From: Ceratothoa steindachneri
Taxonomy: Eukaryota > Arthropoda > Malacostraca > Isopoda > Cymothoidae
Length of the DNA: 64,000 nucleotides
NCBI GenBank assembly: GCA_963969495.1
Contig: OZ018330.1
Coordinates: forward strand, 64,377,013-64,441,012
Direction of reading: 5' to 3'
The notes beneath the pieces are model-generated. The model was not told the DNA's origin and did not search any database. It saw only the letters and a program-made list of their open reading frames with translations. This document shows positions 52,314-63,940 of the stretch, in pieces. The position numbers and the translations under genes were made by a program. Each line of letters begins with the position of its first letter. The first letter of the stretch is position 1.

Positions 52314-52453
52314 GGTTTTTTTTTTAAGAGCTCCTCTGGCGACTGCCTACATGGGCACTAGTCGCCGTATTAGAACTGGCCTAGTTCTAAGCTACTTTAA
52401 AATAAAATTAAAGAAACGAAAAAAAACCACCCCAAATGGCAAAAAGAAAGCAA

Positions 52454-52491
52454 GCTCCTGCGTCAGGGGGAGGTTCCCCCGGCGCAGGAGC
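52454..52491 (-). other. Hairpin in the family A 3' untranslated region
   Basis: GCTCCTGCG (52454-52462) pairs with CGCAGGAGC (52483-52491). GGGGG (52466-52470) pairs with CCCCC (52476-52480) around an AGGTT loop, with a small internal loop (TCA/GG). Related but degraded arms occur in the 3' regions of A1 (about 24925-24970), A2 (about 29648-29680), A4 (48275-48325) and A5 (52085-52130). The RNA could be a recognition structure for the element's own RT. Confidence 0.6.
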
Positions 52492-52675
52492 GTGCAACCT
52501 AAAGGAAAAAAAAACATGCAAAAAACAAACCCTGCTTAAATAATAGGGAGAAGGCGGCCTCACCCCAAAATTCAACAAGTCTACCAGTCGATGTGCACTC
52601 ACTCATCCCAAGTACAAGGGACAGGCGGTAGCGACCCGCCCATCCCGGTACCGGGACAGGTATCGTGCGCGAAGA

Positions 52676-53522
52676 TCACCCAGACTGGGACATTAGACAA
52701 GAATGTGCCGAACAGTCTGGGGGACGACGCAGTCGTTGCAATAAGGAGCAGGCAAGCGCTCCATCAAATAGCGATGCGTCACACGAGTGTGTCCGATTCG
52801 GAGACGATAGAAAGCAACCTGAAGCCGCCGCGGCATTGGGGGATAGGTCCATGGGAACAGTCGCGGCGCAATGGCACGCAACTTTAAGTTCCCTTCGACC
52901 GTCTCCTATCTTCTTTGCCAAGCAGTCCGAAGAGCTGCCCGCATTCTTGTCATGTAGTCGGTGTGAGGAAGAGCGAAACGCTGGTCCGGTCGCAGAGTCC
53001 TAGCGGACTCTTTGGCACCCTCATCGGCGCGCTCATTCTCCACAATTCCTACATGTCCAGGAACCCAGCAGAAGATAATCTTGACATCTGCCCGGCTCGC
53101 CAAAACCGTGGCGTCACGGATTTCGCGAACCAGGGGATGCGGAGATTCCAATGCCCCGAGAGCACTCAGGGCGCTTTGTGAGTCGCTATAGATCACAATC
53201 CGGTCTCCGAACCGGGCACGTCGCGTAATCTCCCTACCGAGGGATGTATTGCCACCAGCTCGGCCGTGAAGACAGACGCAGCGCCTGGTAGAGCCCCGCT
53301 GACTTCAAACAGAGGGGATACGGCGTGGAAGCCGACCCCCTCTGGGGACTTGGAGCCATCAGTATACACTGGCACGGTTCCAGCGTGACACGATATGTGC
53401 TCCAAAAAGGTCGAACGCAATACTCCCGGCGCAGTACAAGCCTTGGGAGGAGAGGCGTAGCGACAAATAGCCAAATGTGGTACCCTCCAGGGTGGAGTCC
53501 TGGGCAGAACCAGGGACGCCAC
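52676..53522 (-). pseudogene. Family A (A6) RNase H and C-terminal domain
   Basis: 53522-53193 and 53196-52906 overlap and give the whole RNase H fold across one frameshift: VPVYTDGSKSPEGVGFHAV (first Asp), SVFTAELVAI (Glu), MIYSDSQSALSALGALESPH (second Asp), then IIFCWVPGHVGIVENERADE (His and last Asp). All catalytic residues are still present. The tail (52921-52676) starts KKIGDGRRELKVACHCAATV and has a Cys/His-containing segment conserved in A1 and A2. The domain degrades the RNA strand during reverse transcription. Confidence 0.9.
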
Positions 53523-53751
53523 CGGCCCGAGAGCTATATCTACCTCTCAAAGAAGTTTCCTGGCCCTAAACCCAAAGGGCTTAGGGTATGACTGGCGTCT
53601 CTCGGCGGCATAGGCACCATCGAGATAACCTGCGGATGCAGTGAGAGCTGTTGGCGACTGAGGGAGACGCCGGGCTCGCGTGTACAGGCGAGTGATGCAC
53701 TGCACGCGGCACAGAGCGAGTGGCATCTCTCCAGCATCGACCAACAGGCTC

Positions 53752-55555
53752 TCAATGGGGGAAGTGCGGAAGGCACCGGTCGTTAGGCAAACGCCGGTGT
53801 GGTGTATCGAATCCACCTTCCGCAATAAACGCTCGGCTGTGGATGCATAAAATTCGCATCCGTAGTCGAGCTTCGAACGAACAAAGGATCGATAAAAAAG
53901 TAGGGGGGGCAGTAGCCCTATCAGCGCCCCAAGCGCTGAGCGTCACGGAACGGAGAATGTCCATGGCGCGGGTACAAGAGACCCTAAGGCTGCGAATATG
54001 AGCCTCCCAGGTGAGGCGTCGGTGGAATACAAGACCAAGGAAACGGTGCGACTCAACCACATCCAGGCGCACCCCATTAAGAAACAAATCTGGGTCGAAG
54101 TGAAGCTGTGGATGGCGGCAGAAGTGCACTACCTTAGTCTCGGCCAAAGAAAACCGAAACCTGTGCGCTTCGGCATAGCGAGAGACGCGGTTCAATGCCT
54201 GTTGGAGTCGACGCTCCAGAGTTAGCATCTGGGCCGTGCCATAAGAGATCGAAAGGTCGTCCACGAAGAGCGTAGCGAGAACATCTTCCGGCAGCACCGA
54301 GGTGATGCCGTTGATGCTCAGGGCAAAGAGTGTGACACTGAGGACACTTCCCTGCTGGACACTCTCTTGTTGCAAAAATTCCGATATAAACATTGGGAGG
54401 CGTCCCCTCGCCCCCATCGTGTGGAGAGTCTCCATGATACCGTATCGCCATGCGGTATCATAGGCCTTCTCCAGATCGAAAAACACCGTGGCGTAGTGTT
54501 GTCTACGAAGGAAAGCCTCGCAGACGGCATTTTCCAGTCGGAGCAGAGCATCCGACGTGGAGTGGAACTTGCGGAAGCCGCAATATGCGGAAGACAGATG
54601 GCTTCCACTGTCCAGGAAAAAGATCTAACATTTACCAATTTCTCCATCAACTTGCACACGCAAGAGGTTAGAGAGATTGGGCGGAAACCGGTCGGAGTAG
54701 AGTAATGTCTCCCCGGTTTGCGAAAGGCGAGCACAGTAGCGATTCGCCAGGAGTCTGGGAGAAGACCTTCCACCCAGATCCTGTTGAACAAATCTAACAG
54801 AAAGGCCATGCTTCGCTCACCCAGGTGTCGAAGCATGGCGTACGGGACATCGTCCGGACCATAGGCGGTGTACGCGCATGAAGCGAGAGTGGAATGCAAC
54901 TCACTCACAGTAAACTTGTCGTTGAAGGGTTCTCCGCCTCTGGATGTAAAGTCCAGCCGGCGGCCTTCCGCGACATCACGACGTGCATTGAATGCTAGCG
55001 GAGCAGCATCACGGCTAGAGAATGCGGAGAAAGCGGTCGCTAAGGATTCCGCCACGGACGCGGGGTCCAAGATTGTGGTCCCATTCTCATGGAGAACGGA
55101 GGGGGGTCCTGCGAGAACTTGCCCCAAATCCTTTTGACTCGCTTCCACAACTCAGCTAAAGGGGTCTTCTCGTTAAGTGAAGACACGTATGCCCACCAAG
55201 AAGAGCGGCGGGCGTGCTTCGAAATATACCGGAACCTAGCCCTAGCCCGTCGAAATTCAGCGACAGTGAAATCGTTCGGGCGGTGCTTATAGCGCATGTA
55301 GGCATAACGCTTCTGTTTGAGGGCCGTCTCACACTCGGCCGACCACCATGGGAGTAATCGGCGTGCAAATCGGCCAGACGTCCTAGGAATAGTAGTCAGG
55401 CCCACGGCGATGAGGTTGCCGGAGAAGAACTCAACGGCCTCATCTAGCGACCTAAACTCCTCGACTGAGATAGAGAATTCAGTCATTTCCTGAAATGCAG
55501 GCAACCGCGCCCGCGCCAAGCACCACCGAGGTGGTCTCTCAGGCGGCAGTTGCAC
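53752..55555 (-). pseudogene. Family A (A6) reverse transcriptase
   Basis: Linker and RT N-terminus (55555-55040: YMRYKHRPNDFTVAEFRRAR, then RFRYISKHARRSSWW); RT fingers (55148-54318: AYGPDDVPYAMLRHLGE, then GRHYSTPTGFRPISLTSCVC). The palm and thumb lie in 54486-53752: FFDLEKAYDTAWRYGIMETL with the first catalytic Asp, QQGSVLSVTLFALSINGI, ATLFVDDLSISYG with the FVDD loop, RFRFSLAETKVVHFCRHPQL and FLGLVFHRRLTWEAHIRS. The sequence is split into three frames by at least two frameshifts, but the catalytic motifs are intact. In this group the RT primes on nicked target DNA. Confidence 0.92.
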
Positions 55556-55561
55556 TGAAAA

Positions 55562-56308
55562 TTATATTTGAATGGGAAACTGATCACTACCATGGAGGTC
55601 ATCGACCACCCCCCAATCAAAATCAGGCTGTGCATCCGAAGAGCACAAAGATAGGTCAAGGCAAGAAAATGAAGCGGTTCTCAGACAGTGATGCGTAAAC
55701 TCATTCACGTTCAGGACACCCATCTCAAGCTCTTCGATCAGATCGGCAAGGACTTGTCCCCTGGGATTTATGAAGTAATCTTCCCACAGAGGATGCCTGC
55801 CGTTCAGATCTCCAAGCAAGAGATAGGGCCTCGGCAACCGTGCCACGACGCAGCGGAAGTCCCCCGCGTCGGAGTCAGCTGACGGTGGAATGTACGCAGA
55901 AATAATAGTATACCTCCTATCCAGGTGCAGCTGCACAGCCACTGCCTGAAAGGAGGTATCTAAAGAGAAAGGAAGAATGGAGACATCATGCCGGGTGTAA
56001 ACCGCGCATCCCCCAGCCCGGCCATCCCACGGTGGTAGGGTCGCAAGACCCTTATACCCCGGGAGGGCGGGCAGAGGGCACGCGCCTAGCATGGTCCCCT
56101 GCAAAATGATAGCTAACGGGGAACGGGACGAGACGAGCATCCGCAGCTCCTCCCAGTTGGCCCGGAGTCCACGGCAATTCCATTGAAAGAATATGCCCTC
56201 CAGGCCTAACTCGGAGGAGACGCGGGGGCCCTCCTCGAATTGAAGACCCTCACTGGAATGGCCGTACGCTTCCTGGGGGCAGAACCCCAGGCGCTGTTGG
56301 CCGGACAA
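55562..56308 (-). pseudogene. Family A (A6) apurinic-type endonuclease domain
   Basis: A 248-codon open frame contains the exonuclease-endonuclease-phosphatase fold: IFFQWNCRGLRANWEELRML (metal Asn), RYTIISAYIPPSAD, YLLLGDLNGRHPLWEDYF (GDxN), SFSCLDLSLCSSDAQPDFDW, and GVVDDLHGSDQFPIQI. The last motif is normally SDHxP, with a catalytic His, and here His is Gln. That would be expected to abolish or strongly reduce cutting. The EGxML-type Glu motif near residue 80 is also changed (IILQGTML). Confidence 0.88.
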
Positions 56309-56819
56309 AGCGCTGAAGGCACTGTCGCCTTCGAGGACTTATTGGGGAAGGTTGGGCTCGCCATGCGAGTCTTTTCATCCCTCCGCGTCGAAACCTTAGG
56401 CGGGCGTTGAGTCTTTGGAGGCGGGGGGGCCCTCTTTTCGAGGAACCACCGTCTCCGAGCCACTCGCTCCACCTTGGGGCGTGGGCAAAGGAGCAGAAGC
56501 TCCTTTGTTGCTGTCCTCCTTTCGTGGACAGCGTTAGGAACCCTAAAAGATGGCCTACCGACCATCTTCAAGAGTGTTGCCTGCTGTGAGTCTAACGACT
56601 CGGTGGAGGCGCGTGGCCGTTTCGTCTTACGGGAAACGGTCACGCTTGGGGAAGAGGGGGGAGCCCTGGTTTTAGCCGGGGCTGGGTGTGAACCCTTTTT
56701 GCCGCACGCTTTACCAGGGGAGCACCCGGGTGGAGTAGAGCCCGCAGAAGGGCTCCGAATGGGCGCGGAAACAACCGTGCTCGTTGGCCTGGATGGGCCA
56801 GGAGGAGAGGGTGTCTTTC

Positions 56820-58590
56820 TAACTATTGAGGCATATGAGGCCCAGGCAGAGCCAGGTGCGCCAGGACCAAGTCCTTAGCCTCGCGGAATGAGAGTCGATC
56901 CTGGGCCTGAAAGGCCAGGATTTCTTTCTCAAGGAGATATGCACCACATAGCTTCGAAGAAGCGGGGTGCGGCTCTCCGCAATTGACGCACTTGGCCACA
57001 CACGATTTGGACTTATCGTGTGCGACCTTGGAGCAATTTACACAGACTTCAGGTGACCCCGACTTTTCACGTCTACATGAGCGATTCGTATGGCCGAAGC
57101 AGTGACAGTACTGGCACGCACCGACTCTGGGAGCTTGTCACAGTCGAACGTGACGATGAGTTTAGGGGTGGGTCTTGAGGCCCCTCCCTGTTTTCTCATC
57201 ACACGTTCGAACTTGACCGCCATATGGTCGGCCAGCTCTAGGGTGATGTCCTCAATGGAGTAGTCAACGAGTTCCCTCACATAAACTACTGCTTTCACAA
57301 AGTTCATGGTAGAGTGCGGCGTCACACTCACCGGGGTGCCATGAAGTGTCCGAAGAGCACATATCTTGGCCGCCTCGGCGGGATTCGCCGCATTCGCCAG
57401 AAGGCTCCCGTCCGAGAAACGGGTCACCTTCGGCTCTCTACCAATTGCACTACCTATTCCTCTCCTCTGATGGATTATGTTGCCATTGGACAACATGGTG
57501 CCTTCAGTGGAGCGAATATCGAGGAAGCGTTTGAAGCCAGCGGGCTCGAAAACGCCAGGTACCTCTGAATCAGGGGCCCCGATATCATCGAGGCTCCGCC
57601 CTGTGCATTTTTGGTCTTAGTCAGTGGCTCCGCAACCATGGGGGGGGGCAGAGGGGCGGGATGTGCCGATCTTGGCTTGGTGGCTTGCCAGAGTGGCAGC
57701 AGACCCATCCGTTCCCGCAGCCCCCGCGGATGGAGAGGGGCCCCGAGTCTTCTTCGTCTTTTTGGTCTTGGTCTTTTTCTTTTTTGGAGAGGAGGGCGGG
57801 GAATGAACCCGCTTCTCACCTCCGCCGGTAGAAGCCCCCAGGCCAGATGGACCGGCCTCAGCCAGGTCCTTCTCTGAAATGGAGAAGGTCCTGGTAGTCG
57901 TGGGGGCACCGGTCGGAGGAGATCCCTACCCTCCTTGTACTTCTTCAGAAACCACAGCCGTTTGAGGAGGACCTTGCATAGGGGCGGATTCGGGTTCGGT
58001 GCATGGCGCCGAGCACGGATTCCCCCCCCCCCCCATGGAAGGCCCTACCGTCTGAGGCTGGGTTTCCTCAATGACCATGGCTATCTCATGGCCATGCCCC
58101 CCAAGACACCGCAGGTCCCGTTGGCAGTATCGTCACTAGTCTTGTGTAGGAAGGCATGGGCCTTGACCCGGGCAAGGTTCAATATTCTTGCCAGCAGGTC
58201 TTTTGAGGGAAGCGACCAAAGGGGCCTGGCTTCCCTCTCGCCCCTAAGGGGGTTTGCCCTACCGAGCCGCTTCGATGTGGAGCGGCTGGCTAAGAGCTGC
58301 CTCCTTGCTTTCTTGGCAGTCCCCTTGGAAAGAACAGAGGGGACTGCCGCTGGTAAGAGGGAGGTGCCCGAAATCACCTCCAGAGAAGGGGGTGAGGGGG
58401 AGTCCCCTTCACCCGTAGGCGTAGGAGAGGAGTAAGACTTCTCTCCGTTTGAAGAGAAATGGAGGGTCCCCTTCGCAAGCACAGGGATGGGGACCTCCAT
58501 TTTTTTGGTGGAGCTGCCCGAGGGCGGCTCCGTCACTGTTTCAGGGGAAGTTGGGGTTCGGTTTTTTTGTTTTTTTTCATCATTGGGCAT
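56820..58590 (-). pseudogene. Family A (A6) ORF1 (gag-like)
   Basis: The upstream frame 58590-58081 is Lys/Ser/Pro-rich and starts MPNDEKKQKNRTPTSPETVT, a likely true start. The middle frame 57496-57038 reads GNIIHQRRGIGSAIGREPKV, TRFSDGSLLANAAN and VSVTPHSTMNFVKAVVYVRE. The knuckle region (about 57130-56940) includes CVNC, CVNCGEPHPASSKLC and a following KEILAFQAQDRLSF block. ORF1 proteins coat the element RNA. Several frameshifts separate the pieces. Confidence 0.82.
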
Positions 58591-59110
58591 GGTGACCCTT
58601 TTTGTGCTACGGGACGCAATCGCTCATCACCTCTTGCAGTTGCCCGCACTGCAAGAGGTGCTTACAGGCCTAGCATAGCTAGGCGCCGCCATTTGGGACC
58701 ACCCCTCCCGCCTGGTGGCCTGGCAGTCCATCGGCATGGCGGCTCCACCTTAAACACGGCGTAAAATCAAGGATAGACGGTAAAGTGAGGAAAAGGGATG
58801 TGAGGAAGGTATGGGTGGGGATGAAGCAGGTTGTTAAAAACCAGCCACCCCAGACCGGAGCTCAGGGGTTAGGGAACATTGTCCCCCACCCCCTCAGCCC
58901 CGATGCGGGACGGTTGGCTGAGAGGAAGGTCAGCATCTACCCTGTGAAATTAGAGGCCGACCAGAGAAAGTTGTGGGAGAGGTTGTATGAAAAGCGAGGA
59001 AACAAGTGTTTTGAAAGAAGGAGAAGAGGCAGAGCTGGGGTCGGACGGGGCGCTGAGTCCCATCAGCATGGTGGCCAGGATGGCAAATCGCCGCGCCCCT
59101 TACGGGGGGT

Positions 59111-59801
59111 CCTTACCACAAAACCGACAGCAAGGGCTGATTTGAACATTACCTGAAACAAGATGACCGTGAGTAAGTCTTGTGTGGCCAATGCAAACTC
59201 GGCGAAGGGCCACCTCCAACGACCGCAATCTATGACGGCTCGAGGACCAAGAGTGAACAGAATTTTTAATTTTGTACAGTTCCAATTCATTCTGCCACAG
59301 TTGAAAAATATACTTTCTTATTGATGGAAAGTAGTCCCTAAAAGGCAGAGCCGTGTTCTCCGGGGAAACAGAATATGCTGAGTGGGCCAGCCGATCAGCC
59401 TTCTCGTTGCCCAGGACCCCCACATGCCCAGGGACCCAGCAAAAAATAATTCTATATCGGAACGCATTTTGGACCAGCCAGTTGCAAATTTCTGTGGCTA
59501 GGGGATGGGACGCATTAAAAGGTCTAATTGACTGTAAGACACTCCTTGAGTCGGAAAAAATGACAAAATCATTAAAAGGTAAAATTTGGATGAACCTAAA
59601 GGCTAAAATGATTGATGGAAGTTCAGCGGTAAAAATGGATCCTGCTAGCGGCAAAGATAAAGTTAGGAATTCTCCTCCTGGGTAGATGGCTGCGGCGCCC
59701 ACGCCACTGTCCGACTTGGAGCCATCCGTGTATAATGAGCAGCATTGTTTGTGCGAGGTCGAATGCTCTAAGAACAGGCTCTTAATGATGCGAGGGTCCA
59801 T
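59111..59801 (-). pseudogene. Family B (B3) RNase H and C-terminal region
   Basis: One open frame of about 230 codons: CCSLYTDGSKSDSGVGAAAI (first Asp), GSIFTAELPSIILAFRFIQI (Glu), FVIFSDSRSVLQSIRPFNAS (second Asp), then FRYRIIFCWVPGHVGVLGNE and KADRLAHSAY (His, last Asp). A C-terminal part with RVCIGHTRLTHGHLVSG and CCRFCGKDPP (a Cys/His cluster) follows. All RNase H catalytic residues are present. The final residues run into A6 sequence, so the natural C-terminus is lost. Confidence 0.92.
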
Positions 59802-60007
59802 GAGAAGAGCACGCCAACTAGAGGTCAGTAAGGATGGGAGGGTAAGGACCCTTGGGGCACCAGGTTAGAGAAATGATCTCCTATGCGAAGGTTCAAGGGG
59901 CGGGGTAAAGATGGCAACTTATCAAATGCCGCCGTTGTTACGGCAGCATACAGGCATCTGTAAACCTCTGATACAGGGGCTTGCTGTACTCGGCAGAGGT
60001 ATTGCAT

Positions 60008-61642
60008 TCAGATTTGAAGTCTATGGTAGGGCAAAGGGAGTACCCCACTCTCGAAATAAAGGCTATTGACAGGAGAAGTACAAGAGGCTTCACTGGAGAG
60101 ACGAACTCCGGGGTTTCGAATGAGGTTCAGCATTTTAAGGGCTGAAGGGGAAGCCGCTGAGTAAATTTGACAGCCATAATCCAATTTGGATTGGACGAGG
60201 GCTGTGTATAATGTCCACCCTGTTCGTCGGTCGCTTCCCCACGAAGTGTGTGAGAGGACTTTCAAAATGTCTAGAACCCGCAGACAGCACGTTCGAAGAC
60301 GGCGTAGGTGTGGTAACCAGGATAATTTTGGATCTTGAGTTACGCCCAGAAACTAAAACTCAGACAAACTCTATATCTTCGCCTTGTAGGGAGATAGATG
60401 GCGGAACAAGAACCCCCCTCTGCCTCGGTGGAAATACATTGCTCTGGTTTTGTTCGTGGAAAAGCGGAATCCCTTAAGTTGTGCTCTCTTGGAGACAGCA
60501 TCGACCGCCAGTTGTAGTCGACGCGCTACGGATGGAAGGCGAGGTGAGGAACAGTATAGTGCTAAATCATCGACAAAAAGAGTTGCCGATACAACCTCTG
60601 GGAGAGACGAAATAATATCATTGATCACAATTATAAAACATAAAACACTTAAAACACTGCCCTGAGGAACTGCCTTCTCTTAGGGCTGCAGGTCAGAGTA
60701 TGCGTCTACAACACGTACCTTTAAGGATCGAGATGCTAAAAAACTTTGAATAAGTGATGGTAAAAGGACTCTCACCCCCCAGTCGTATAGCTGCGTCAAG
60801 ATGCCGTATCTCCATGTTTTGTCGTAAGCTTTCTTAATATCAAAAAATATGGTCAGGACTCGGTGCTTTAATGAGAAAGCTTTCCGGACCGATCCCTCGA
60901 AACGTACTAGGAGGTCAAGGGTACTATTACCTTTGTGGAAGCCACATTGAAATGGAGAGAGGAGGTGATTGGTTTCTAGGAACCAGTTTAGGCGCTCCAA
61001 CACCATTTTTTCCAGCAACTTACTCAACCAGCTGGTAAGAGCTATAGGGCGGTAGTGATCTGCGTCCAACCCGTCCCTGACTAGTGTGATAAAGGGTAGG
61101 ATGATCCCAATGCGCCATGATGATTGGTAAAACCCCCTCACCCATATAAGGTTGTACAAATCAAGTAAGAAGAGAGTAGAGTGTGGATATAGGTGCCGAA
61201 TCATATCGAAATGGATCTCGTCAAGGCCAGGGGAAGTAGCTCTGAAAAGGGACAAAGAACTACGCATCTCATGGATGCTGAATAGAGCAATATATGAAAG
61301 GTTAGATTTAGTTGTGAAGTTGAGACAATGAGACTCTTCTTTTGATTTGTAGGGTAGAAAAGCCTTATCGTAACGGCTGACACTGCTGACAGCGCCCAAA
61401 TGGTCAGAAAAAGCATTGCTGACCGCCAGGCTGTCATTCTCCAAGGAACCGTGTAAGTTGAGTGTCGGGGCATGATGATCAGCATAACAGCCCCTGATCT
61501 TATTGATTCTCTTCCAGATCTTAGCGGTAGGTGTCATAGAGGAAATTGATGAAAAGTAACGGCGCCATGAATTTCGGCGAGCCTGACGAAGGGTTCTTTG
61601 GCAAAGCGCACGAGCTCGGTTTCGGTGGACCTTGTTGAACAA
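60008..61642 (-). pseudogene. Family B (B3) reverse transcriptase
   Basis: 61642-60680 (320 codons) runs from the linker (ALCQRTLRQARRNSWRRYFS) through ATSPGLDEIHFDMIRHLYPH and DADHYRPIALTSWLSKLLEK to GFHKGNSTLDLLVRFEGSVR and LTIFFDIKKAYDKTWRYGIL, which has the first catalytic Asp. After a frameshift, 60628-60371 has SATLFVDDLALYCSS with the FVDD loop and KGFRFSTNKTRAMYFHRGRG. 60265-60008 is the thumb (LYTALVQSKLDYGCQIYSAA, LNLIRNPGVRLSSEASCTSP). Catalytic motifs are intact, but the shifts prevent a full protein. Confidence 0.9.
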
Positions 61643-61899
61643 AGTTGGGTCCTTTCGGAATGGGGCATGAGCTAACTTGTAGTTTTTGACAGCTGGTGCA
61701 CACGCCGACGTCCACTAGGGCACGGTTGAGTGACATGGGGCGGGTCGCCTCCGTGGAATGGCCTATGTTGCTGCATTGTAGATAGTCGATGTAAAGTATT
61801 CTACTGCCGCGTCCACTCAATTGAAGGTTGCCGAGGATGCATTTGTGAAGGACGCCTCTTAGAAACCTTCCCAATCTGCATGACCTAAGCCCCACTTAA

Positions 61900-62508
61900 G
61901 GGGCATGGTTGTATGAGGGCTAGCTTGAAGACCAACGAGACAATAGGGAAGTGGTCACTCCCATGGAGATCGAAAGAATTGACCATCGAAATTCCGTGAA
62001 GCAATCCGGGGAACAAACAGACAGGTCAACACAGCCAAAGGAGTTCGTCTGGACATAATAAGAAGTAAAATCGCCAGTGTTTAAAATACAAAGAAAGTCA
62101 GATAATAAAATAGACTCTAAAACACTGCCTTTGGCATTCCGAGTGATGTCGCCCTAGCATGGGTGACGGGCGTTAAAATCTCCTAGTAATAAGAATGATG
62201 GGGGGCAACTAGTCTATAAGTTATAAAAGGTCGGGTCTTGGCAATGATAAACAAGGGGGTAAGTAAATAGAGCAAACGGTAAAAAGCTTAGTAAGAAAAA
62301 CTCTCAAGGCAACAGCATAGAGGGTAGTATGTAGGGGGGTGGGAGATACATGGTGGGATGAGGATACCATGATTGACACCCACCGAAGAGAACAGCTTCC
62401 AACAGGAGCAATAGGGTTGAAAGTGAGAAAATCGGGTACCGTCGGAAAGGGCCATGTACCTAGTTTATTCTTCTGAAGACAAATAACAGCGGAGTGGAGA
62501 GTCGTCAA
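61900..62508 (-). pseudogene. Family B (B3) endonuclease domain
   Basis: 62508-62221 reads GSCSLRWVSIMVSSSHHVSP and LYAVALRVFLTKLFTVCSIY, then LPPCLSLPRPDLL. The GDxN strand (LLLGDFNARHPC in one frame near 62170-62150) and a DLSVCSPDC-like strand near 62015 follow in other frames. The domain is broken by several shifts and stops. Confidence 0.72.
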
Positions 62509-62731
62509 AAGAATTTTGAGTTCTTCCTACTTTGGAAGAACGCCTTGACAATTCCATTGTAAAATGGAAGATATTATGTGAGACGGTTAGATACCACTGT
62601 AGGTATCTTTTTCTCTTTTGTTGCCGATATTGTGTTTGAGGTTCGTCCCAAAGAGATTGAAGGACGGAGAGCAGATTTTGAGGAGCCTGCTTTTGCAGGG
62701 GGAGAGGTCCTAGAGGGAGCAGTGACTGGGG

Positions 62732-63940
62732 CTATTTTCGAGGGTTTTGGAGAACGACCGAGGCCCTTGATTGTAATTCGGGCTCACGTCCTGGTGAAAA
62801 AGGAAGATCGAGAAGGGATTTTCTGCCGGTAGATCCGGATTCATGGGTCGAGGGGATTTTCAATGTCTGAGAGGCTGGTCCAACCAACACGATTGGTGAT
62901 GTTGGAGTATCAACTGCTTCCATTGGATCATGAGTAGAAGGTTGAGTGGAACGAACAGGCGATCTGAGCGGGGTGTGTGGAGCTGGGTGTATATCTGCGA
63001 TCGTTTGGATCAGGATGGGGCCTAAGTCCTGTAAAGGGTGGAACGGACTTAAGGGCATAGAATGTTCAGCAATAGGGGAAAAGTCCATTGAAGATTCTCG
63101 GGGTTTGGCAGAGTCATCTCTAGAGGCTGCCCGCTTATTGGTGGTTGATGACCCAGGTGAGGAATCCTTCCTCTTACCATTGGGCTTTGGGTCTCGGGGC
63201 CGGGTGGATGAACCTTCACTGGTCGATGTTGAGGATTCTTTCAGATAGCATCTGATGTTTTCAAGTGTCTCACCCTTAGCGTCTCTCCCAGCAAGAGCTG
63301 CTGGAAAGAGGGGGACTACATTGGTTATCTCGGTGTGAGAGCGATACTACGACTGTATATCCTGAATGTTTCTGACGCTGCGATTAGATGTAGGATGAAG
63401 TGCTTCAGGCGTGTCAGAACTCGAATGTGAAGGTAGGTTTCGTCTAGCGTCACGTAAAACGTCAAAGAAGATACGGCCGAGTGGTGAGGTTTGTGCTCGA
63501 GCAGGCTGGCGGGCCTCTCTCATCTCTAGACGTAGAGAGTGGCGCAAAGCAAGCACCTCCTTTTCATATAAAAATATAGAGCAGAGTTTTGAAGCAGCAC
63601 TGTGGCTACCTCCGCAGTTGGCACAGTGAGGTGTTTTGGTGCATTGGAGGCCATGGTAGTCAAAGCTACAGTTCAGGCAGGAGCGAGAGTGCCGACAGGC
63701 ACGGTCAACATGTCCAAATTGATTGCAATTGAAGCAACGTCTGGCTAGTTCGACGTAGGGACTTACCTGGACACGAAGGTTCCCAGCTTTAATATACTGC
63801 GGCAGTTCTTGTCGTTCGAATGTTAAAATCAGTGTGGCGGTTGGGACTCTAGTGAAGCCTAATGTTTTAGTCGCCCTGTGTACGTGTGTGACACGTTGGG
63901 TACTAAGCTTGCTCTGAAGGTGGGTGGGGTCGTAGTCCAT
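62732..63940 (-). pseudogene. Family B (B3) ORF1 with zinc knuckles
   Basis: 63940-63347 (197 codons) reads RVTHVHRATKTLGFTRVPTA, TLILTFERQELPQYIKAG, and three adjacent knuckles. The first is CFNCNQFGHVDRACRH (Cx2Cx4Hx4C), the second CLNCSFDYHGLQC (Cx2Cx4Hx3C) and the third CANCGGSHSAASKLC (Cx2Cx3Hx6C). A helical EKEVLALRHSLRLEMREARQ segment follows. 63088-62732 is a Pro/Ser-rich C-terminal part. The knuckle set is typical of ORF1 in I- and Jockey-type elements. The N-terminus lies beyond the right edge. Confidence 0.88.

Larger units (their letters stand above)
52314..59110 (-). mobile_element. I-like non-LTR family A, near full-length copy A6
   Basis: The most complete copy, about 6.8 kb. 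Read on the minus strand: 5' edge at 59110 (CCCCTTACGGGGGGT on the plus strand), 5' UTR, ORF1 (58590 to about 56850), ORF2 endonuclease (56308-55562), RT (55555-53750) and RNase H (53522-52906). A conserved C-terminus (52921-52676), a 3' UTR with a hairpin and a poly(A) tail (plus-strand T-run at about 52316-52324) follow. An RNase H domain after RT plus a knuckle-bearing ORF1 place it in the I group (I/Nimb/Loa-type). The 5' end abuts B3. Confidence 0.92.

Noticed and set aside
56474..58764. Long plus-strand GC-rich open frames across A6 (for example 57935-58435)
   Set aside because: They mirror the GC-rich ORF1 of A6 on the minus strand and have no family of their own.
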